64,000 nt of DNA from Pseudolabrys sp. GTDB lineage: Bacteria; Pseudomonadota; Alphaproteobacteria; Rhizobiales; Xanthobacteraceae. Below are positions 7,848 through 16,890 of this stretch, one piece after another. The notes below the pieces were generated by a model that made no database searches, had not been told where the DNA came from, and saw only the letters and a list, made by a program, of their open reading frames with translations. Numbering within the stretch: the first letter of the stretch is position 1; each line of letters begins with the position of its first letter. Position numbers and translations under genes: made by a program. Where the stretch lies: positions 1-64,000 of the forward strand of contig JALHRB010000001.1 of assembly GCA_022841665.1 (NCBI GenBank). Reading direction: 5' to 3'.

Positions 7848-9800
7848 CTAGCTTTCGGCCGCCGGCTCGATCGTGAGTACCTTGGCGCCTTCGGCCACCT
7901 GCGCGCCCGCCGCGACCGCGATCTCGGCCACCGCGCCGTCGATGGGCGCGGTGAGCGTGTGCTCCATCTTCATCGCCTCGATGATGGCGACGCGCTGGCC
8001 GCGCGCGACGGCAGCGCCCTTGTCCACCAGAACCGCCAGCACCTTGCCGTGCATCGGCGCGCGCACCAGGCCGCCCGCGCCGGCATCGGCCGCCTCCTCG
8101 AGCGCCAGGTCGCGCAGTGAGACCTTGGTCTGGCGGCCCCGACGCAGCACATAGACCGCCTCGTCCGCCGCAATCGCCACCGCGTCCGCCGCCGGCCCTT
8201 CGCCGCCGACGCTGACCGACGCGCCGCCCGGCCCGTAGTTCACCTGCGCGAGGACGCTTTCGCCGTCGGCGATCACCGGCAGCGTCAGGCTGCGCGTACC
8301 CGAAAGCTGGAAGGCGTCGCCGTCGTCCCAGGGTGAGGCGACCGCGTCCTCATCGACGGCGAGCCGCGCCTGCTCTTGCGCCAGCAGCATCTGCACGCCG
8401 CGCGCGGCGGCGGCGCGGTCGAGGCCGAGGCGGACCCCACCAAGCTCGGCGAGGTGCGCGTCGATGAAACCGGTGCCGAAGTCGCCGCGCCTGAAGTCGT
8501 CGGCGCGCGCCAGCGCCGCGAGGAACCCGGCATTGCTGCGCGGGCCGGCGACCACGGTCTGCTCCAGCGCGTCGGCCAGGCGGTCGAGCGCCTCATCGCG
8601 CGTCGGCGCATGCGCGATCAGCTTGGCGATCATGGGATCGTAGAACGGCGACACCGTATCGCCCGCCTCCACCCCGCTGTCGACGCGCAGGCCTTCATGG
8701 CGGGGAAACGCCAGCGCAACCAGCCTGCCGGTCGAGGGCAGGAAGCCGCGCTCGGGGTCCTCGGCATAGAGCCGCGCCTCGACCGCGTGGCCGTCGAGCC
8801 GAATTTGGTCCTGCTTGAGCGGGAGCTTTTCGCCCGCCGCGATGCGGAACTGCCATTCCACCAGATCGAGCCCGGTCACCGCCTCGGTCACCGGGTGCTC
8901 GACCTGCAGCCGCGTGTTCATCTCCATGAACCAGAAGCCGCCCTCTTTCAGACCGCCGGCGCCATCGGCGATGAACTCGACCGTGCCGGCGCCGCGATAG
9001 CCGACCGCCTGGGCGGCCGCGACCGCGGCCGCGCCCATGACGGCGCGCAAGTCCGCGCTCATGCCCGGCGCGGGCGCTTCCTCGATCACCTTCTGGTGCC
9101 GCCGCTGCAAGGAGCAGTCGCGCTCGTTGAGATGGACGGCGTTGCCGTGCGCGTCGGCGAAGATCTGCATCTCGATGTGGCGCGGCGCGCCGACATATCT
9201 TTCGATCAGCACCCGCGCGTCGCCGAAGGCGGCTTTGGCCTCGCGCTGCGCGGCTTCCAGCGCGGCGTCGAAGTCGGCGTGGCGATCGACGCGGCGCATG
9301 CCCTTGCCGCCGCCGCCCGCCACCGCCTTGATCAGAACCGGATAGCCGGTCTCATAGGCTTTCTGCTTGAGGAATTTCGGCTCCTGCATCTCGCCGTGAT
9401 AGCCCGGCACCACCGGCACGCCGGCCTTCTCCATCAGCGCCTTGGCGCGATCTTTAAGCCCCATCGCGCGGATCGCCGCCGGCGGCGGGCCGACAAAGAC
9501 AATGCCGGCGTCGGCGCAGGCCTGCGCGAAGGCGGCGTTCTCCGACAGGAAGCCGTAGCCGGGATGGATGCAGTCGGCGCCCGCCGCCTTGGCGGCCGCG
9601 ATCAATCTCTCGGCGACGAGATAGCTTTCCGGCGCCGGGGCCGGGCCGATGGGGTGCGCCTCGTCGCAGGCGCGAACGTGCAACGCGCCCGCATCGGCCT
9701 CCGAATAGACCGCGATCGTGCGCAGGCCGAGCCGCCTGGCCGTGCGGGCGATCCGGCAGGCGATCTCGCCGCGATTGGCGATGAGGACGGATTTGAACAT
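7848..9800 (-). CDS. mccA: Methylcrotonyl-CoA carboxylase biotin-containing (alpha) subunit
   Basis: 650 residues. The biotin carboxylase half begins MFKSVLIANRGEIACRI and contains the glycine-rich ATP-grasp loop (GGGGKGMR) and QRRHQKVIEEAPAPG. The C-terminus is a biotinyl domain with AMKM, biotin-accepting Lys611. QRRHQKVxEEAPAPG and the overall length favour MccA over PccA. It would carboxylate biotin and pass CO2 to the beta subunit, converting 3-methylcrotonyl-CoA to 3-methylglutaconyl-CoA in leucine breakdown. The partner mccB is 9.6 kb away at 19.4 kb rather than adjacent, which is unusual. The start at 9800 is set by the conserved N-terminus; the open frame continues upstream without family likeness. 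Confidence 0.9.
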   Translation of the reverse strand: MFKSVLIANRGEIACRIARTARRLGLRTIAVYSEADAGALHVRACDEAHPIGPAPAPESYLVAERLIAAAKAAGADCIHPGYGFLSENAAFAQACADAGIVFVGPPPAAIRAMGLKDRAKALMEKAGVPVVPGYHGEMQEPKFLKQKAYETGYPVLIKAVAGGGGKGMRRVDRHADFDAALEAAQREAKAAFGDARVLIERYVGAPRHIEMQIFADAHGNAVHLNERDCSLQRRHQKVIEEAPAPGMSADLRAVMGAAAVAAAQAVGYRGAGTVEFIADGAGGLKEGGFWFMEMNTRLQVEHPVTEAVTGLDLVEWQFRIAAGEKLPLKQDQIRLDGHAVEARLYAEDPERGFLPSTGRLVALAFPRHEGLRVDSGVEAGDTVSPFYDPMIAKLIAHAPTRDEALDRLADALEQTVVAGPRSNAGFLAALARADDFRRGDFGTGFIDAHLAELGGVRLGLDRAAAARGVQMLLAQEQARLAVDEDAVASPWDDGDAFQLSGTRSLTLPVIADGESVLAQVNYGPGGASVSVGGEGPAADAVAIAADEAVYVLRRGRQTKVSLRDLALEEAADAGAGGLVRAPMHGKVLAVLVDKGAAVARGQRVAIIEAMKMEHTLTAPIDGAVAEIAVAAGAQVAEGAKVLTIEPAAES

Positions 9801-9826
9801 CGGGCCCCGGCTATCCAGCGGCGATC

Positions 9827-10669
9827 TTAACGCGCCGGCGCGTCGGCCGCTTGCGGGGTCTGTGGACGTTTTGGCGGCACCGGAACCGTGCCGCCCTCGG
9901 CCGGCGGCTGCGAGGCCTGCGCCTCGGTGCCCTCCTTCGGGCGCGGCGGCTCGGCCGTCATGATGCTGACCGCCGGGATCGAGGCGGCCGACGGGTAATC
10001 CCATTGCTTCAAAGGCGGCTTGAGGCCGCCCGTAGGCTCGATCGCCGCCGCCGTGCTGGCGGGCGGCGCGCGCGGGGCTTCCGACATTGCCGGCGGCGGC
10101 GGCTCCACGGGCGGTGCGTTCCAGCGCGCGGCATGGCGGCCGACATACTGGTCGAACACGCGCAGCTTCATATTGGCCTTGAGGGTGGCGTCGTCCTCAA
10201 GCAGCGCGAAGGCGTCGCAGGCCTCGGACGTGCAGCCCTCGCGCTCGGCCAGCACATGGGCGGCAATGCCGAAGCGGTCGGCGGCGATGGCGCGCCGCGT
10301 GCCGGCGAGCAGGTCGTCGAGATCATCGCCGCCCGCTTCCGCCAGGTCGTGCGCCGCCCACAGCAGCGACAGCCGGGCGCCGACATAGGCGACCGCCCCG
10401 GCCGCGCTCCGGGCGTCGGCAAACACCGCCCGTTCGCAGGCGCTTTCGACCGTGTCGCCGGCGCCGCCGTCGAGGCAGGCCAGCGCCGAGCCGGGCATGA
10501 GCGCCCGCGCGGTCAGTTCCGCATCGCGCGCCAGCAGCGCGCGGCGCTCGGCCGCGCGCTCGTTGAGCGCCATCCGCTCGACCACGGCGACCGCCGCCAG
10601 GGCGACGGCGACGATCGCCGCCAGCGGCAGCAGCACGCGGGCCGAGAACAGACGGGACATGCTCGGCAT
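9827..10669 (-). CDS. Membrane-anchored conserved hypothetical protein
   Basis: 280 residues. One N-terminal membrane segment (about 8-31) precedes an Ala-rich helical region (about 33-185) with four or five cysteines, then a Pro-rich low-complexity tail to the C-terminus. It probably faces the periplasm. I do not recognise a named family. It lies 26 bp upstream of mccA on the same strand and could be co-transcribed with it. Confidence 0.65.
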   Translation of the reverse strand: MPSMSRLFSARVLLPLAAIVAVALAAVAVVERMALNERAAERRALLARDAELTARALMPGSALACLDGGAGDTVESACERAVFADARSAAGAVAYVGARLSLLWAAHDLAEAGGDDLDDLLAGTRRAIAADRFGIAAHVLAEREGCTSEACDAFALLEDDATLKANMKLRVFDQYVGRHAARWNAPPVEPPPPAMSEAPRAPPASTAAAIEPTGGLKPPLKQWDYPSAASIPAVSIMTAEPPRPKEGTEAQASQPPAEGGTVPVPPKRPQTPQAADAPAR

Positions 10670-10689
10670 TGCACTCCGCTATTGCGGCC

Positions 10690-11652
10690 CTATTGAGCCT
10701 TCGCCCCCGAGACCTTCACCACGTTGGCCCACTTCTCGATGTCCTTGCGCAGATAGGCGTCGAATTGCTCGGGCGTCATCACCAGCGGAACGGCGCCCTG
10801 CTTGAGCCAGGCTTCCTTCACCGCGGGCGAGTTGATCGTCTTGTTGATCGTCGTGTTGAGGAAGGTGACGACCTCCTTGGGCGTGCCCTTCGGGGCCATG
10901 ATGCCGAGCCAGATGGTCGACTCGTAGCCCTTGACCGTCTCGCCTACCGTCGGCATGTCGGGGGTAAGCGGGTTGCGCTGCGCACCCGAAGTCGCCAGCG
11001 CGCGCACCTTGCCGTCCTTGGCCAGTGCCGACATGACGGTGATGGCGTCGAACATCATCTGCACGTTGCCGGACAGCACGCTATTGCGCATGTCGCCGGA
11101 GGCCTTGTGCGGCACGTGCACGATGTCGGTGCCGCTCATGGCTTTGAACAGCTCGCCGGCCATGTGATAGGGCGTGCCCGGGCCGGAGGACGCGTAGTTC
11201 AGCTTGCCCGGGTCCTTCTTGGCCAGATCGACGAATTCCTTCACCGTCTTGGCCGGCACCGAGGGGTGCACCACGATCAACAGGTCGGAATAGTTGATCG
11301 GCGCCACCGGCACGAAGTCGCGCATCAGTTGGAACGGCTTGTTTGGCAACAGCGACTCGTTGGTGGTGTGCGTGTTCGACATCACCAGCAGCGTGTAGCC
11401 GTCGGGCGTCGATTTCGCGACCGCGTCGGTGCCGATAATGGCGCCTGCGCCCGGCCGATTCTCGACCACGAAGGACTGCTTGGTTTCCTCCGACAGATGC
11501 TGGGCGAGCACGCGCGCATAGACGTCGGCCGGGCCGCCGGCGCCGAACGGCACGATCAACTTGACGGTGCGGTTCGGATAGTTCTGCGCCGAGGCCGGCA
11601 CGGCCAGCAGCACCGCCACGAGCGCGGCGGCAAAACTCAAAATCTTCGACAT
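10690..11652 (-). CDS. Tripartite tricarboxylate transporter substrate-binding protein (TctC/Bug family)
   Basis: 320 residues. A signal peptide (about 1-22, ending VPASAQ) is followed by the Bug-family opening YPNRTVKLIVPFGAGGPADVYAR and later GTPYHMAGELF and GRVRALAT-like motifs. It binds a carboxylate or similar solute in the periplasm. The TctA/TctB membrane partners are not in the window, which is common because Bug proteins are often orphan and amplified. The ligand cannot be inferred. Confidence 0.9.
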   Translation of the reverse strand: MSKILSFAAALVAVLLAVPASAQNYPNRTVKLIVPFGAGGPADVYARVLAQHLSEETKQSFVVENRPGAGAIIGTDAVAKSTPDGYTLLVMSNTHTTNESLLPNKPFQLMRDFVPVAPINYSDLLIVVHPSVPAKTVKEFVDLAKKDPGKLNYASSGPGTPYHMAGELFKAMSGTDIVHVPHKASGDMRNSVLSGNVQMMFDAITVMSALAKDGKVRALATSGAQRNPLTPDMPTVGETVKGYESTIWLGIMAPKGTPKEVVTFLNTTINKTINSPAVKEAWLKQGAVPLVMTPEQFDAYLRKDIEKWANVVKVSGAKAQ

Positions 11653-11732
11653 GTTTCCTCCCTTTATGCTTTTTTGCTCAGGCTGATGATAACGCCGCCT
11701 TTGACGCGTTTATTCCCTCCAAGCTGCGGCGT

Positions 11733-12068
11733 TCAGACGCCGCCAGCCGACTTGAAGCTCGGCGCGAGGTCGCTCGCCGCCGCAAAGGCGCCCTTGGCCT
11801 CGATCGAGGTCAGGGCAACCGTGGTTTTAAGGTCGGTGACGCCGCCGCCCGAGCCGGCGGCAAACAAGGCGGCCGCCATCTGCTGCTCGTTGGGCGCATC
11901 CGCGATCAGCAGGAAGTCGTAATCGCCGAAGGTGACGTAATAGCCGATCAGCCGCCCGCCGACCTTCGACAGCAGGCGGGCCACTTGGTCGGCGCGGTCC
12001 TCCGGCTTCACGATCATGCCCTTGATGGCCTCGCGGGTGTAGCGCCCCTGCGTGATGTAGACCGGCAT
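11733..12068 (-). CDS. GYD domain-containing protein
   Basis: 111 residues. MPVYITQGRYTREAIKGMI and GRLIGYYVTFGDYDFLLIADAP are the hallmark of GYD-domain proteins, small ferredoxin-like-fold proteins of unknown function that are probably oligomeric. GGAGG precedes the ATG. It stands as a single gene. Confidence 0.9.
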   Translation of the reverse strand: MPVYITQGRYTREAIKGMIVKPEDRADQVARLLSKVGGRLIGYYVTFGDYDFLLIADAPNEQQMAAALFAAGSGGGVTDLKTTVALTSIEAKGAFAAASDLAPSFKSAGGV

Positions 12069-12158
12069 GGGAACCTCCTTGCGGCGCGACGGGCCGCCAA
12101 AGCCGTACCTTAAGATAGCCGATGGCGCGGACGAAAGCGCGGCACCCTGCGCGGCCGC

Positions 12159-12602
12159 TCAGGCCTTGTCGAGCTGGCTTTCCTTGGCCACGCGCTCGAA
12201 GGCTTCGCCGGAGCTCTTGATCCGGTACTGGTAGTCGTCGCCTTCGGAGGGCAAAAGCTTCACCACGGTGTAGCTGCCGGTCGCGGCCGCGCGGCCGAAG
12301 GTCGGCGAGGTGTAATAGACGACCTCGCCCACCTTGTATCTGTGCGCGCGCACTGGCAGCTCCAAAGCCATCGGCTGCGTCGGCGGGCTCGCGGTGCGGA
12401 TCATCGTCGCCGCGGCGGGCGCCAACGCGGGCGCGGCGCGTTTCGGCGTCACCGGCGCGGAGCGTGCAGCCTTGCCGGCGGGACGGCGGCCGGTCGTGGA
12501 CGCCTTCTTCACCGTGGAACGGGCTGCCTTGGTGGTCTTCTTGGCGGTTCTGCCGGACGACTTCGCAGAGCGCCCGGCGGTCTTGGCTGAATGTCTGCTC
12601 AT
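12159..12602 (-). CDS. Histone H1-like N-terminus joined to small SH3/KOW-like domain
   Basis: 147 residues in two parts. Residues 1-60 are a Lys/Ala/Ser/Thr-rich basic tail resembling bacterial H1-like proteins. Residues about 84-147 (RYKVGEVVYYTSPTF...SYTVVKLLP...YQYRIKSSGEAFERVAKESQL) look like a small beta-barrel conserved in Bradyrhizobiaceae hypothetical proteins. A nucleic-acid-binding role is plausible from charge but unproven. Confidence 0.7.
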   Translation of the reverse strand: MSRHSAKTAGRSAKSSGRTAKKTTKAARSTVKKASTTGRRPAGKAARSAPVTPKRAAPALAPAAATMIRTASPPTQPMALELPVRAHRYKVGEVVYYTSPTFGRAAATGSYTVVKLLPSEGDDYQYRIKSSGEAFERVAKESQLDKA

Positions 12603-12751
12603 GTCGTTAATATAGCAGCAAATTTCGTTCGGGTGCGAACTTTTTCGTCGTGATAGTTATGCAATTTCAAATGGTTACCGGCCGCAGCCGGGTAGTGGCC
12701 GGGATTTGCGCACTTTAATGCAAACTGCCCGAATTCAGGTCATTTGCCGCC

Positions 12752-12777
12752 GGAACCCCGGCCTTCCCCGGCGCGTT
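12752..12777 (+). promoter_or_regulatory. EcfG-type general stress promoter
   Basis: GGAAC (12752-12756) and CGTT (12774-12777) are separated by 17 bp, matching the sigma-EcfG consensus of alphaproteobacteria. It ends 27 bp upstream of the 12805 start. Confidence 0.7.
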
Positions 12778-12804
12778 TTGCTCACCGACGAGGTGGAGGT
12801 TCCC

Positions 12805-13014
12805 ATGCGGTTGCTGCTTGGCATTATTCTCGGTGCCGTCCTGACGGTCGGCGGCGCCTATCTCTACGATTCACACAATGCCATGGCAGCTGCGCAAGCT
12901 CAGGCGGGCGTGCAGCGGCCGATGGTGAACTGGGACGTGGTCGGGCACCAATGGGATCGCCTGACCGACATCGCGCGCTCGGAATGGAACCGGCTGCGCT
13001 CGCACGCCACCTGA
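12805..13014 (+). CDS. Small single-pass membrane or exported protein, stress-regulated
   Basis: 69 residues. A hydrophobic N-terminus (MRLLLGIILGAVLTVGGAYLY) is followed by a short soluble stretch ending WNRLRSHAT. GGTGGAGG lies just before the ATG. The EcfG-type promoter directly upstream argues for induction in the general stress response. The function is unknown. Confidence 0.75.
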   Translation: MRLLLGIILGAVLTVGGAYLYDSHNAMAAAQAQAGVQRPMVNWDVVGHQWDRLTDIARSEWNRLRSHAT

Positions 13015-13022
13015 CGCCGCGC

Positions 13023-13256
13023 CTAGCCGAGCCGCTCGCGCGCGCCCACGCCCAGGGCGCCGGCGATGGCGCGGCGGTCGAGGCTGGTGCCGTCGTCGCC
13101 CTCGATCAGCAGCGGCACGCGCCCGGTCTGACCGACATGACGGGCCCACGACAGCGCCTCGTCGAGACTGCCGAACTGCTTGAACAAATGCTGCGACTTG
13201 GCCATCGGCGTGATGTTCTCGGCCCCCTTGGGACCGCTATAGACGCGATAGTTCAT
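13023..13256 (-). CDS. Conserved small hypothetical protein, stress-regulated
   Basis: 77 residues, MNYRVYSGPKGAENITPM... followed by KQFGSLDEALSWARHVGQTGRVPLLIEGDDG. It looks like a compact alpha/beta cytoplasmic protein; I recall similar short proteins in Rhizobiales but know no function. An EcfG-type promoter faces it about 80 bp upstream. It converges on the stress gene at 12805, eight bases apart. Confidence 0.7.
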   Translation of the reverse strand: MNYRVYSGPKGAENITPMAKSQHLFKQFGSLDEALSWARHVGQTGRVPLLIEGDDGTSLDRRAIAGALGVGARERLG

Positions 13257-13337
13257 TTCTCACCTCGTGCGAATGACGTTTGAGCGCCCGCGCGCCGCGC
13301 GTTCGCCGCCCCTGCCCGTTGCGTGTTGAGAGAAACC

Positions 13338-13363
13338 AACGCGGCGGCCGCGCGCGCGGTTCC
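13338..13363 (-). promoter_or_regulatory. EcfG-type general stress promoter (reverse strand)
   Basis: On the reverse strand GGAAC (13363-13359) and CGTT (13341-13338) are separated by 17 bp. It reads toward the gene starting at 13256. Confidence 0.65.
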
Positions 13364-13408
13364 CCGTGCATGCTAGTGTGCCGCCACGGTTCCCGGGGAG
13401 GACAAGCG

Positions 13409-14383
13409 ATGCGGGCGGCCTATTATGAGCGCAACGGCGCGGCGCGTGAGGTGCTGCGCGTCGGCGAGGTCGAGACCCCGCAGCCCGGTCCCGGCGAAGT
13501 GCGGGTGAAACTCGCGACCTCCGGCGTCAATCCCTCCGACGTGAAGTCGCGCCAGGGCAGCACGCGCAAGATCGCCTGGCCGCGCGTCATCCCCCAAAGC
13601 GACGGCGCCGGCGTCATCGACGCGGTGGGCGACGGCGTGCCGAAATCCCGCATCGGCGAGCGCGTCTGGATCTGGAACGGGCAATGGAAGCGGCCCTTCG
13701 GCACCGCCGCCGAATATATCGCCCTGCCGGCGGCGCAGGCGGTGCCGCTGCCGGACAAAGTAAGCTTTGCGGCCGGCGCCTGCCTCGGCATTCCCGCCAT
13801 GACCGCCTGGCATGCCGTTGCGCTCAGCGAGGCCGCCAAAGGCTCGACCGTGCTGGTGTCCGGCGGCGCCGGCTCGGTGAGCCAGTACATCATCCAGTTC
13901 GCCAAAATGGCGGGCGCCACCGTGTTCACCACCGTGTCGTCGCCCGAGAAGGCGCAGGCCGCGCGCGAGGCCGGCGCCGACGCCACCATCGACTACAAGC
14001 GCGAGGAGGTCGGTGAGCGCGTCATGGCGCTGACCGACAAGCGCGGCGTCGATGCCGTGCTGGAAATGGACCTGTCCGCCAATGCCAAGCTGCTGCCCGC
14101 GGTGCTGCGCCCCAAAGGCAGCGTCGTCATCTACGGCACCGGGCCGGAGGCGACCCTGCCCGCCGCCTTCTGCCTGACCCAGTCGATCCGGCTGCTGTTT
14201 TTCCTCGTCTACGAGCTCGACACCGCCCAGCGCGAGGCGGCCGTCTCCGCCATCACCAAGTCGCTCGCCGCCGGCCGGCTGATCAACCGCGTGGCGCAAC
14301 CCACTTACGCGCTTGCCGACATCGCCGCCGCGCACGAGGCGGTGGAAAAAGGCACTATCGGCAACGTCATCGTCACGATGTGA
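13409..14383 (+). CDS. NADPH:quinone oxidoreductase-like protein (zinc-independent MDR family)
   Basis: 324 residues of the medium-chain dehydrogenase/reductase superfamily. The N-terminal GroES-like part includes LATSGVNPSDVKSRQG; the Rossmann part carries VLVSGGAGSVSQYIIQFAKMAGATVFTT, with SGGAGSVS in place of the usual AAAGGVG. The zinc-binding Cys/His set is absent, as in quinone reductases. GGGGAGGA precedes the ATG at 13409. Its substrate is unknown. It is followed within a few bases by the MFS gene and probably heads a three-gene operon. Confidence 0.88.
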   Translation: MRAAYYERNGAAREVLRVGEVETPQPGPGEVRVKLATSGVNPSDVKSRQGSTRKIAWPRVIPQSDGAGVIDAVGDGVPKSRIGERVWIWNGQWKRPFGTAAEYIALPAAQAVPLPDKVSFAAGACLGIPAMTAWHAVALSEAAKGSTVLVSGGAGSVSQYIIQFAKMAGATVFTTVSSPEKAQAAREAGADATIDYKREEVGERVMALTDKRGVDAVLEMDLSANAKLLPAVLRPKGSVVIYGTGPEATLPAAFCLTQSIRLLFFLVYELDTAQREAAVSAITKSLAAGRLINRVAQPTYALADIAAAHEAVEKGTIGNVIVTM

Positions 14384-14388
14384 GCCCC

Positions 14389-15609
14389 ATGAGCGCCACC
14401 ATGAGCGCCACGCACCGCTTCGGCTGGTATCTCGCGCTGCTCCAGCTCCTGTTCACGCTGTGCTGGACCGTCTACGCCATCTACCTGCCCAAGCTCGCGG
14501 CAAACGCCGGCATCGCCGCCTCCTCGGTCATCCTCATTTTGATGCTCGACCAGGCCATCTTCACGGTCTGCGATTTCGCCACCGGCGTCGCCGCCGACAA
14601 GGTGACGCGCGTGCTCGGCCGCCTCGGCGTCTTTGTGGCCGCGGCGACCGCGATCTCCTGCGCGGCGTTCCTGGCGCTGCCTTTCGCCACCGCGGGCGGC
14701 GCGGCGGTGTTTCTCACGCTCACCATCGTCTGGACGATCACCTCCTCGGCCCTGCGCGCGCCGCCGCTGATGCTGCTCGGCAAATACGCCGCCAAACCGT
14801 CGCTGCCCTTTCTCTCCAGCCTGGCGATGCTCGGCTACGGCATTGCCGGGGCGCTGGCGCCCTATCTCGCGGTCACGCTGCGCAATGTCGATCCGCGCTG
14901 GCCCTTCGCGCTCGCGAGCATCGCGCTGGTGCTGACCACGCTCGGCATGATCGCGGCCGAGCGCCGCCTGGCGCAGGCGCCCGAAAAGCCGGCCGAAGCG
15001 GCGCCGCGCGCCTTCGGCACGCTGACGCGGCCGGCGCTGGTGTTCGGCCTCGCCATGGTGGTGCTGGCGATCGGCTACCAGGTGCATTTTGCGCTGCAAA
15101 GCGCGCCGATGTTCCTGCGCTTCGCCAAGCCGGCCGACCTGGAATGGCTGATGCCGGTGTTCTGGATCGGCTTCAACATCACCATGTTTCCGGCGAGCGT
15201 GCTGACCAAGCGCTTCGGCGGCTATGTCGTGATGGGCGGGGCCGGGCTGGTCGGGGCGCTTGCGATCCTCGCGGCGCACTTTGCCGGCAGCCTCGGCATG
15301 GTGGCGGCGGCGCAGTTTGCCGCCGGTGCGGCCTGGGGCGCGATCCTGATGAGCGCCTTCACCGTCGCCTTCGCCATCGGCGAGAACGGCGCCGAGGGCC
15401 GCATGTCCGGTCTCTTGTTCTCGGCGCTGGCGCTGGCGACGCTCGCGCGCATGGCCGCGGTGGCCAGCGGCATGAACGCCGACGCCGCGTTAAAGCCGCT
15501 GCTGCAATGGCTGCCGGTTGTGTGCTGGGCGCTGGCCGGCGCCGGCCTGCTCTATGCCGCGCTGGCCGGCCTCAAGCGCTGGACGGCCCCGCGCGAGGCG
15601 CTGCGATGA
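14389..15609 (+). CDS. Major facilitator superfamily transporter
   Basis: About 406 residues with roughly twelve hydrophobic segments spread through the protein, and an MFS-like loop after TM2 (GVAADKVTRVLGR, the motif-A position). The substrate is unknown. A GTG at 14380 overlaps the stop of the upstream oxidoreductase; the ATG at 14389 is equally plausible. The stop overlaps the start of the next gene (ATGA), so the two are translationally coupled. Confidence 0.85.
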   Translation: MSATMSATHRFGWYLALLQLLFTLCWTVYAIYLPKLAANAGIAASSVILILMLDQAIFTVCDFATGVAADKVTRVLGRLGVFVAAATAISCAAFLALPFATAGGAAVFLTLTIVWTITSSALRAPPLMLLGKYAAKPSLPFLSSLAMLGYGIAGALAPYLAVTLRNVDPRWPFALASIALVLTTLGMIAAERRLAQAPEKPAEAAPRAFGTLTRPALVFGLAMVVLAIGYQVHFALQSAPMFLRFAKPADLEWLMPVFWIGFNITMFPASVLTKRFGGYVVMGGAGLVGALAILAAHFAGSLGMVAAAQFAAGAAWGAILMSAFTVAFAIGENGAEGRMSGLLFSALALATLARMAAVASGMNADAALKPLLQWLPVVCWALAGAGLLYAALAGLKRWTAPREALR

Positions 15610-16148
15610 CGGAAGTGCCCGGCGCCATCGAGATCGCCCTGCGCGCCCGCACCGTCGGGCAATTGTTCAATTCCTTCGACCCCTCGCCTTTCCGCGAGAA
15701 GGATCTCGACGTCGGCGTCGAGGAATTCGTCACCGGCTGGGTGCGCGAGCTGCCGCCCGGCGCGCCCTTCGCCATCGTGGTGCACCTGCCGCCGGAAGAA
15801 GCCGCCCGGCCGGAAGCGGCCGGCATCGGCGAGGCCTTCGCGCATTATTTCGCGTATCGCGCCGAGGCCGGTGAGCACGAGCAGCGCGAGCTGTTCCGCA
15901 TCGGCCGCCGTTCGCTCGCCATCGGCGTCGTCGTGCTGATCGCCTGCCTGGTGGCGAGCCAGCTCGCCGCGGCGCTGATCCCCAACAAGGTCGCGGCTCG
16001 CGTGGTCGAGGAAAGCCTGATCATCGTCGGCTGGGTGGCGAACTGGCGGCCGATCGAGATTTATCTCTACGACTGGCTGCCGATCCGCCGCCGCATTCGC
16101 CTTTACCGCCGGCTGGCCGCCGCGCCGGTGCAGGTCAAAGCTGGCTAA
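15606..16148 (+). CDS. Conserved hypothetical protein with central membrane segments
   Basis: 180 residues. A soluble N-terminus (FNSFDPSPFREKDLDVGVEEFVTGWVRELP) resembles a small binding domain. A hydrophobic stretch about 103-125 and a second near 135-150 are followed by a basic C-terminus. I recall this FNSxDPSPF...LDxxVEEFIVGWARE pattern in uncharacterised alphaproteobacterial proteins. It is translationally coupled to the MFS gene by ATGA. The tail overlaps the next convergent gene by four bases. Confidence 0.75.
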   Translation: MTEVPGAIEIALRARTVGQLFNSFDPSPFREKDLDVGVEEFVTGWVRELPPGAPFAIVVHLPPEEAARPEAAGIGEAFAHYFAYRAEAGEHEQRELFRIGRRSLAIGVVVLIACLVASQLAAALIPNKVAARVVEESLIIVGWVANWRPIEIYLYDWLPIRRRIRLYRRLAAAPVQVKAG

Positions 16149-16873
16149 GGCGCGACTTCCGCATCTATGAAGCCGGCGGCATCGAAGGCGCGCCGCACCA
16201 GGCCGGTGCGCTTGGCGTCGTCGAGCAGCGCGGTCGCGAGCTTGAGCGCGCCCGCGCGCCCCTTCGGCACCGCCACCGCGATGCCGGTCTGCTGGAAGTG
16301 GCCCGCCAGCACGCGCGCGCCCGGCAGCTTCGGCAGCAGGCCGGCGAAGGAGTCGTGCGTGAGCGCGAAGGCGTCGCCGTCCCCCCTGCGCGCCATCTCG
16401 CACATCTCCTCCACGCTCGGCACTTCCTGCACCGTCGCGCTCGGCGCGGTGCGCGCCGCGCTGCGCCCGGTGGTGGTGTTGGAGATGGCGACGATGCGCA
16501 CGCCCGGCCGGTTGACCTCGTCGAGGCTGCGGATGGCCGAACCCGCCGGCACGAGATAGGTGCTGGCGATGAAATAATAGGCCGGGCCGAAATCGACCTT
16601 CTGCGCGCGCGCCGCGTCCTGCGGCATGAAGGCGACGTCGCAGGCGCCGCCCGCCACCGCCTCGGTGACCTGGCCGGAATTGTCATAAACCTGCAGCGCG
16701 ACCGGCAGCTTCAGCGCCTCGGCAAAGCCGCGCAGCAGATCGGCGGTGACGCCGCGCACCGCTCCTGAGGCATCCTTCACCGCGAAGAAGGCGGAGGCCG
16801 CCGGCGCCACCACCACGCCGGCGCGCAATTGGCCGGTGGGGGCAAGCTCTTTGATGGCGTCGGGGCTGAACAT
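16145..16873 (-). CDS. Amino-acid-type periplasmic binding domain protein lacking a signal peptide
   Basis: 242 residues with the family-3 solute-binding fold: LRAGVVVAPAASAFFAVKDASGAVRGVTADLLRGFAEAL, the D-x-x-F-M-P-Q-D segment, and FGPAYYFIASTYLVP. No signal peptide or lipobox precedes the domain, so it may stay in the cytoplasm or the true start may be missing. The SDR gene is immediately upstream. The ligand is unknown. Confidence 0.8.
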   Translation of the reverse strand: MFSPDAIKELAPTGQLRAGVVVAPAASAFFAVKDASGAVRGVTADLLRGFAEALKLPVALQVYDNSGQVTEAVAGGACDVAFMPQDAARAQKVDFGPAYYFIASTYLVPAGSAIRSLDEVNRPGVRIVAISNTTTGRSAARTAPSATVQEVPSVEEMCEMARRGDGDAFALTHDSFAGLLPKLPGARVLAGHFQQTGIAVAVPKGRAGALKLATALLDDAKRTGLVRRAFDAAGFIDAEVAP

Positions 16874-16890
16874 CGCGGCTCCGTCTTTCC

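Noticed and set aside
9801-10004. N-terminal extension of MccA to 10004
   Set aside because: The family N-terminus begins at 9800, and the extension overlaps the upstream gene.
13280-13408. N-terminal extension of the quinone oxidoreductase
   Set aside because: A strong GGGGAGGA site precedes the ATG at 13409, and the upstream residues are not family-like.
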